7,032 bases of DNA from Spirochaetaceae bacterium (GTDB lineage Bacteria > Spirochaetota > Spirochaetia > Treponematales > Breznakiellaceae). The position numbers were made by a program, and so were the translations under genes. Where the stretch lies: the NCBI GenBank assembly GCA_031275595.1, contig JAISOO010000030.1, positions 1 to 7,032 on the forward strand. Reading direction: 5' to 3'. The notes under the pieces are model-generated. The model was not told the origin of the DNA and did no database searches. It saw only the letters and a program-made list of their open reading frames with translations. This document shows, in pieces, positions 5,300 through 7,032 of the stretch (position 1 is the first letter of the stretch; every line of letters begins with the position of its first letter).

Positions 5300-6577
5300 T
5301 TATAGTTGCCCAAAGTTCATCATCACCTGGTGGAGCCGCTGCTCCAAAAGCCTGAAGGAAAAAAAGCGGCGCCCCAATTCAAAATTTTTTGCCCCCATAA
5401 GCAATATCGCCGCGGGATTATCAAGGATGGTCCTGACGGTTTCGATGATCTCCGGGGTTACGTAGTTTTCCATGACGACCACATCAAAATCCAGGGGTTC
5501 TATATCTTCCTGAAAAATCGAATACCGGTTTACCAGAATCGGTTTTTTAAACCAAACCGCCTCCAGAAAGGCATTGCCGAAACCCTCGTAGGTGGAAGGA
5601 TAGGTAACAAAATCAGCGTTCAGGTAACAGTCCCACAGGCTGTATTTTTTTGTCCCCAGTTCGGTAACCCCCCGGTCGGCGCCGATGATATCCGGCCGTA
5701 CAATCACGTCCACCCCCAGGAGGGCGGCATAGTCCATGGTCCGCAGAAAATAATCGGAACCCTCGTCCCGTTCCTGATGGCTGATAAGGAGTTTGGCCTT
5801 TTTATCCTTCAAACGGCCGGCGAGTTCTATGGCGTGTTCGATCCCCTTCCGGGCCACCACCCGGGTGGGCTGGAGCAGCAGGGTTTCGTCGGGGGCGACC
5901 CCCAGATCCTGCCGCAGGGTGCGGGCATAATCATCCAATTCAGGGGGAGAAGTATCAAAGTCAAAGACATTGGGAATGATGGTTGAAGAAAGGCCGCACC
6001 GGAAAGAGAGCTTTTGCCGGGCTTCGGAATTGATTACCACGTGGTTTATCGTATGCAGCCTGGGGGGAAAGGACATGGAAAGATAATCTTCCACACAATT
6101 AACGAAAAACCGCTGCCGTTCCCAGGAAAAATCATGGTGATGGGCAATAACGGGGATTCCGGTTTCGGCGACATATTCGGTGATGGCCAGGCCCAGGGGA
6201 ATGTGCATGGGAATGGTCAGGGCGTTTTCGGTGATCAGGAGGTCCAGTTTGAAGGTGTTCACAAAATCATAGATGGCCTGTTTTAAGCGGAACCGAACCG
6301 CCTGGATCTTCCCGGTCAGGGACTCCCCCCGGACGGTGTGCCCGAAACAACAATCCTGGATCTCCAGGATCTCCGGATGCCCGAAAAAGGCTTCGTCCAC
6401 CACCATGGATTTATCCCGCTGCCAATCGGAAAGCCCTGAAAAGAAAAAACACTCATATCCCATTTTTTCCAAGACCTGCCGCCATTTGACGGTTTCCAGG
6501 GACACCCCGTCGGTACCCTGAAAACGGGTTGAAACAAAACCTATCCGTTGTATCGTTGTGGTTTTAGTTAAATACAT
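5300..6577 (-). CDS. GT-B fold glycosyltransferase, family 4 type
   Basis: The 425-residue product has a retaining GT4 layout. The N-terminal Rossmann half begins RIGFVSTRFQGTDGVSLE (residues 11-28), a nucleotide-sugar transferase start in which the Gly-rich turn contacts the donor. HHHDFSWERQR (146-156) closes this half. The C-terminal half has the PTRVVARKGI donor-phosphate motif (237-246) and the E-x7-E pair E331/E339 in YEGFGNAFLEA. No signal peptide is seen, so it is likely cytoplasmic. The GTDGVSLE and HHHDFxWER segments recall glucosylglycerate/mannosylglucosylglycerate-type GT4 enzymes that make compatible solutes. This is memory-based, and the acceptor is unknown. I chose the ATG at 6577. 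A longer frame reaches 6676, but its 33 extra residues are low-complexity and cross a hairpin-bearing spacer. No Shine-Dalgarno precedes the ATG, only A/T-rich DNA. No sugar-pathway gene is adjacent. Confidence 0.82.
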   Translation of the reverse strand: MYLTKTTTIQRIGFVSTRFQGTDGVSLETVKWRQVLEKMGYECFFFSGLSDWQRDKSMVVDEAFFGHPEILEIQDCCFGHTVRGESLTGKIQAVRFRLKQAIYDFVNTFKLDLLITENALTIPMHIPLGLAITEYVAETGIPVIAHHHDFSWERQRFFVNCVEDYLSMSFPPRLHTINHVVINSEARQKLSFRCGLSSTIIPNVFDFDTSPPELDDYARTLRQDLGVAPDETLLLQPTRVVARKGIEHAIELAGRLKDKKAKLLISHQERDEGSDYFLRTMDYAALLGVDVIVRPDIIGADRGVTELGTKKYSLWDCYLNADFVTYPSTYEGFGNAFLEAVWFKKPILVNRYSIFQEDIEPLDFDVVVMENYVTPEIIETVRTILDNPAAILLMGAKNFELGRRFFSFRLLEQRLHQVMMNFGQL

Positions 6578-6677
6578 TATTTTATTATAAAAAAAAAAGA
6601 CAATTATAACCAGAGGCTGTCGTAAAATCCTTAAGGTATCGGCGGTTACGTTCAAATCCTTGCGAAACAGCCACAAT
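6578..6677. other. AT-rich leader of the glycosyltransferase gene with an imperfect inverted repeat
   Basis: Read on the minus strand, the gene is preceded by a run of ten T and AT-rich sequence, and by TATAAT (6603-6608) that could serve as a -10 element; no good -35 is found at the proper distance. GGCTGT (6615-6620) and ACAGCC (6667-6672) form the ends of an imperfect inverted repeat. GAGGCTGT here also starts the palindrome near 2428, so this may be another relic of the dispersed repeat family. Confidence 0.4.
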
Positions 6678-6870
6678 TAACGGCTTTGTAACCGTAAGGG
6701 AGACTGCGATGCAGGCAATTACATGGGCATGAGCCTCCGCGGAGCAGCACGCTCAACGTGACCCATCATGCAGGGGGCCGTACCCTTCAGGGCGGATCTG
6801 TCCCCCCGGGCGTCTTCGTTGAGGCGAAAAATAGCGGCTGGCTCAGGGCTCCGGGGCGGATTTCCGGGGT
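6678..6870. other. Hairpin-rich spacer without a recognised gene
   Basis: No supported ORF is present. ATGGG and CCCAT with TGAGC and GCTCA form an interrupted stem (about 6723-6766) around the perfect palindrome CTCCGCGGAG. It may be untranslated RNA or repeat debris; it matches no RNA family I recognise. Confidence 0.35.
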
Positions 6871-7032
6871 TTAGCCGGGCGCGGGGGCTAAATAGAGGGG
6901 GGAATTGGGGGGAAAAGTGGGGTTAACGACCGATTTCCCAGCATGGGGGCTGACCCCATGGTTCCAAACCCCACCAGTCCAGGCCGCCTTCCCCTCCCCA
7001 GCCGATACTTCCTCCACCAGCTCAGGCTCCCC
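6871..7032 (-). CDS. Possible C-terminal end of an unrecognised minus-strand gene, cut by the window edge
   Basis: One minus frame is open for 53 codons from the right edge to a TAA at 6871-6873 and reads GEPELVEEVSAGEGKAAWTG at the edge. A second minus frame is also open for 47 codons, and in GC-rich DNA that weakens the case. The sequence is rich in G runs and inverted repeats. A stem of 7-bp arms (6870-6876 with 6886-6892) contains the stop codon, and a nested stem lies at 6917-6974. I recognise no domain. Confidence 0.25.
   Translation of the reverse strand, partial: GEPELVEEVSAGEGKAAWTGGVWNHGVSPHAGKSVVNPTFPPNSPLYLAPAPG

Noticed and set aside
6578..6676. 33-residue N-terminal extension of the glycosyltransferase starting at 6676
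   Set aside because: The extension crosses A/T runs and an imperfect inverted repeat, and the family start (RIGFVSTRF) fits the ATG at 6577.
6678..6870. tRNA, tmRNA or known riboswitch
   Set aside because: Stems are present, but no cloverleaf, tag frame or conserved riboswitch core was recognised.

Overview
The window looks like chromosomal DNA of a moderately GC-rich spirochaete. A Treponema of the termite-gut type is my best guess. The basis is a BspA/TpLRR-type leucine-rich repeat protein, a reverse-domain rubrerythrin beside a PerR-type Fur regulator, and long hairpin-rich intergenic spacers. The genus is inferred from gene content only.

Layout: (a) 2-1372 (+) is the 3' part of a gene for a surface-type LRR_5 protein with thirteen 22-residue repeats (66 bp each) in perfect register. 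(b) 1373-1711 is a spacer holding a 21-bp tandem array with exact spacing. (c) 1712-2428 (+) is an unrecognised GC-rich gene; its stop codon lies inside a 42-bp palindrome. (d) 2466-2664 is a degenerate spacer. (e) 2665-3294 (-) is a MarC-family membrane protein. (f) 3295-3604 is a divergent spacer with one copy of a three-hairpin dispersed repeat, then an AT-rich promoter and operator-like palindrome. (g) 3605-4069 and 4118-4657 (+) are a PerR-like peroxide sensor and a reverse rubrerythrin, probably one operon. (h) 4658-5299 is a 640-bp non-coding spacer between convergent genes. It has a structured stretch ending in an intrinsic-terminator-like hairpin, then three consecutive modules of the hairpin repeat. 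(i) 5300-6577 (-) is a GT-B/GT4 glycosyltransferase. (j) 6578-7032 is a hairpin-rich spacer, with a possible C-terminal end of another minus-strand gene running off the right edge.

The clearest functional unit is PerR plus rubrerythrin: peroxide sensing by metal-catalysed histidine oxidation, paired with a peroxide-reducing diiron protein, as expected for an anaerobe coping with oxygen. The other genes look independent. The most unusual material is non-coding. One is a roughly 115-bp repeat with three hairpins, two copies about 90% alike by eye, with a compensatory base-pair change in a stem. The other is a 21-bp array of at least eight units. No mobile element gene, CRISPR array, tRNA or rRNA was recognised.
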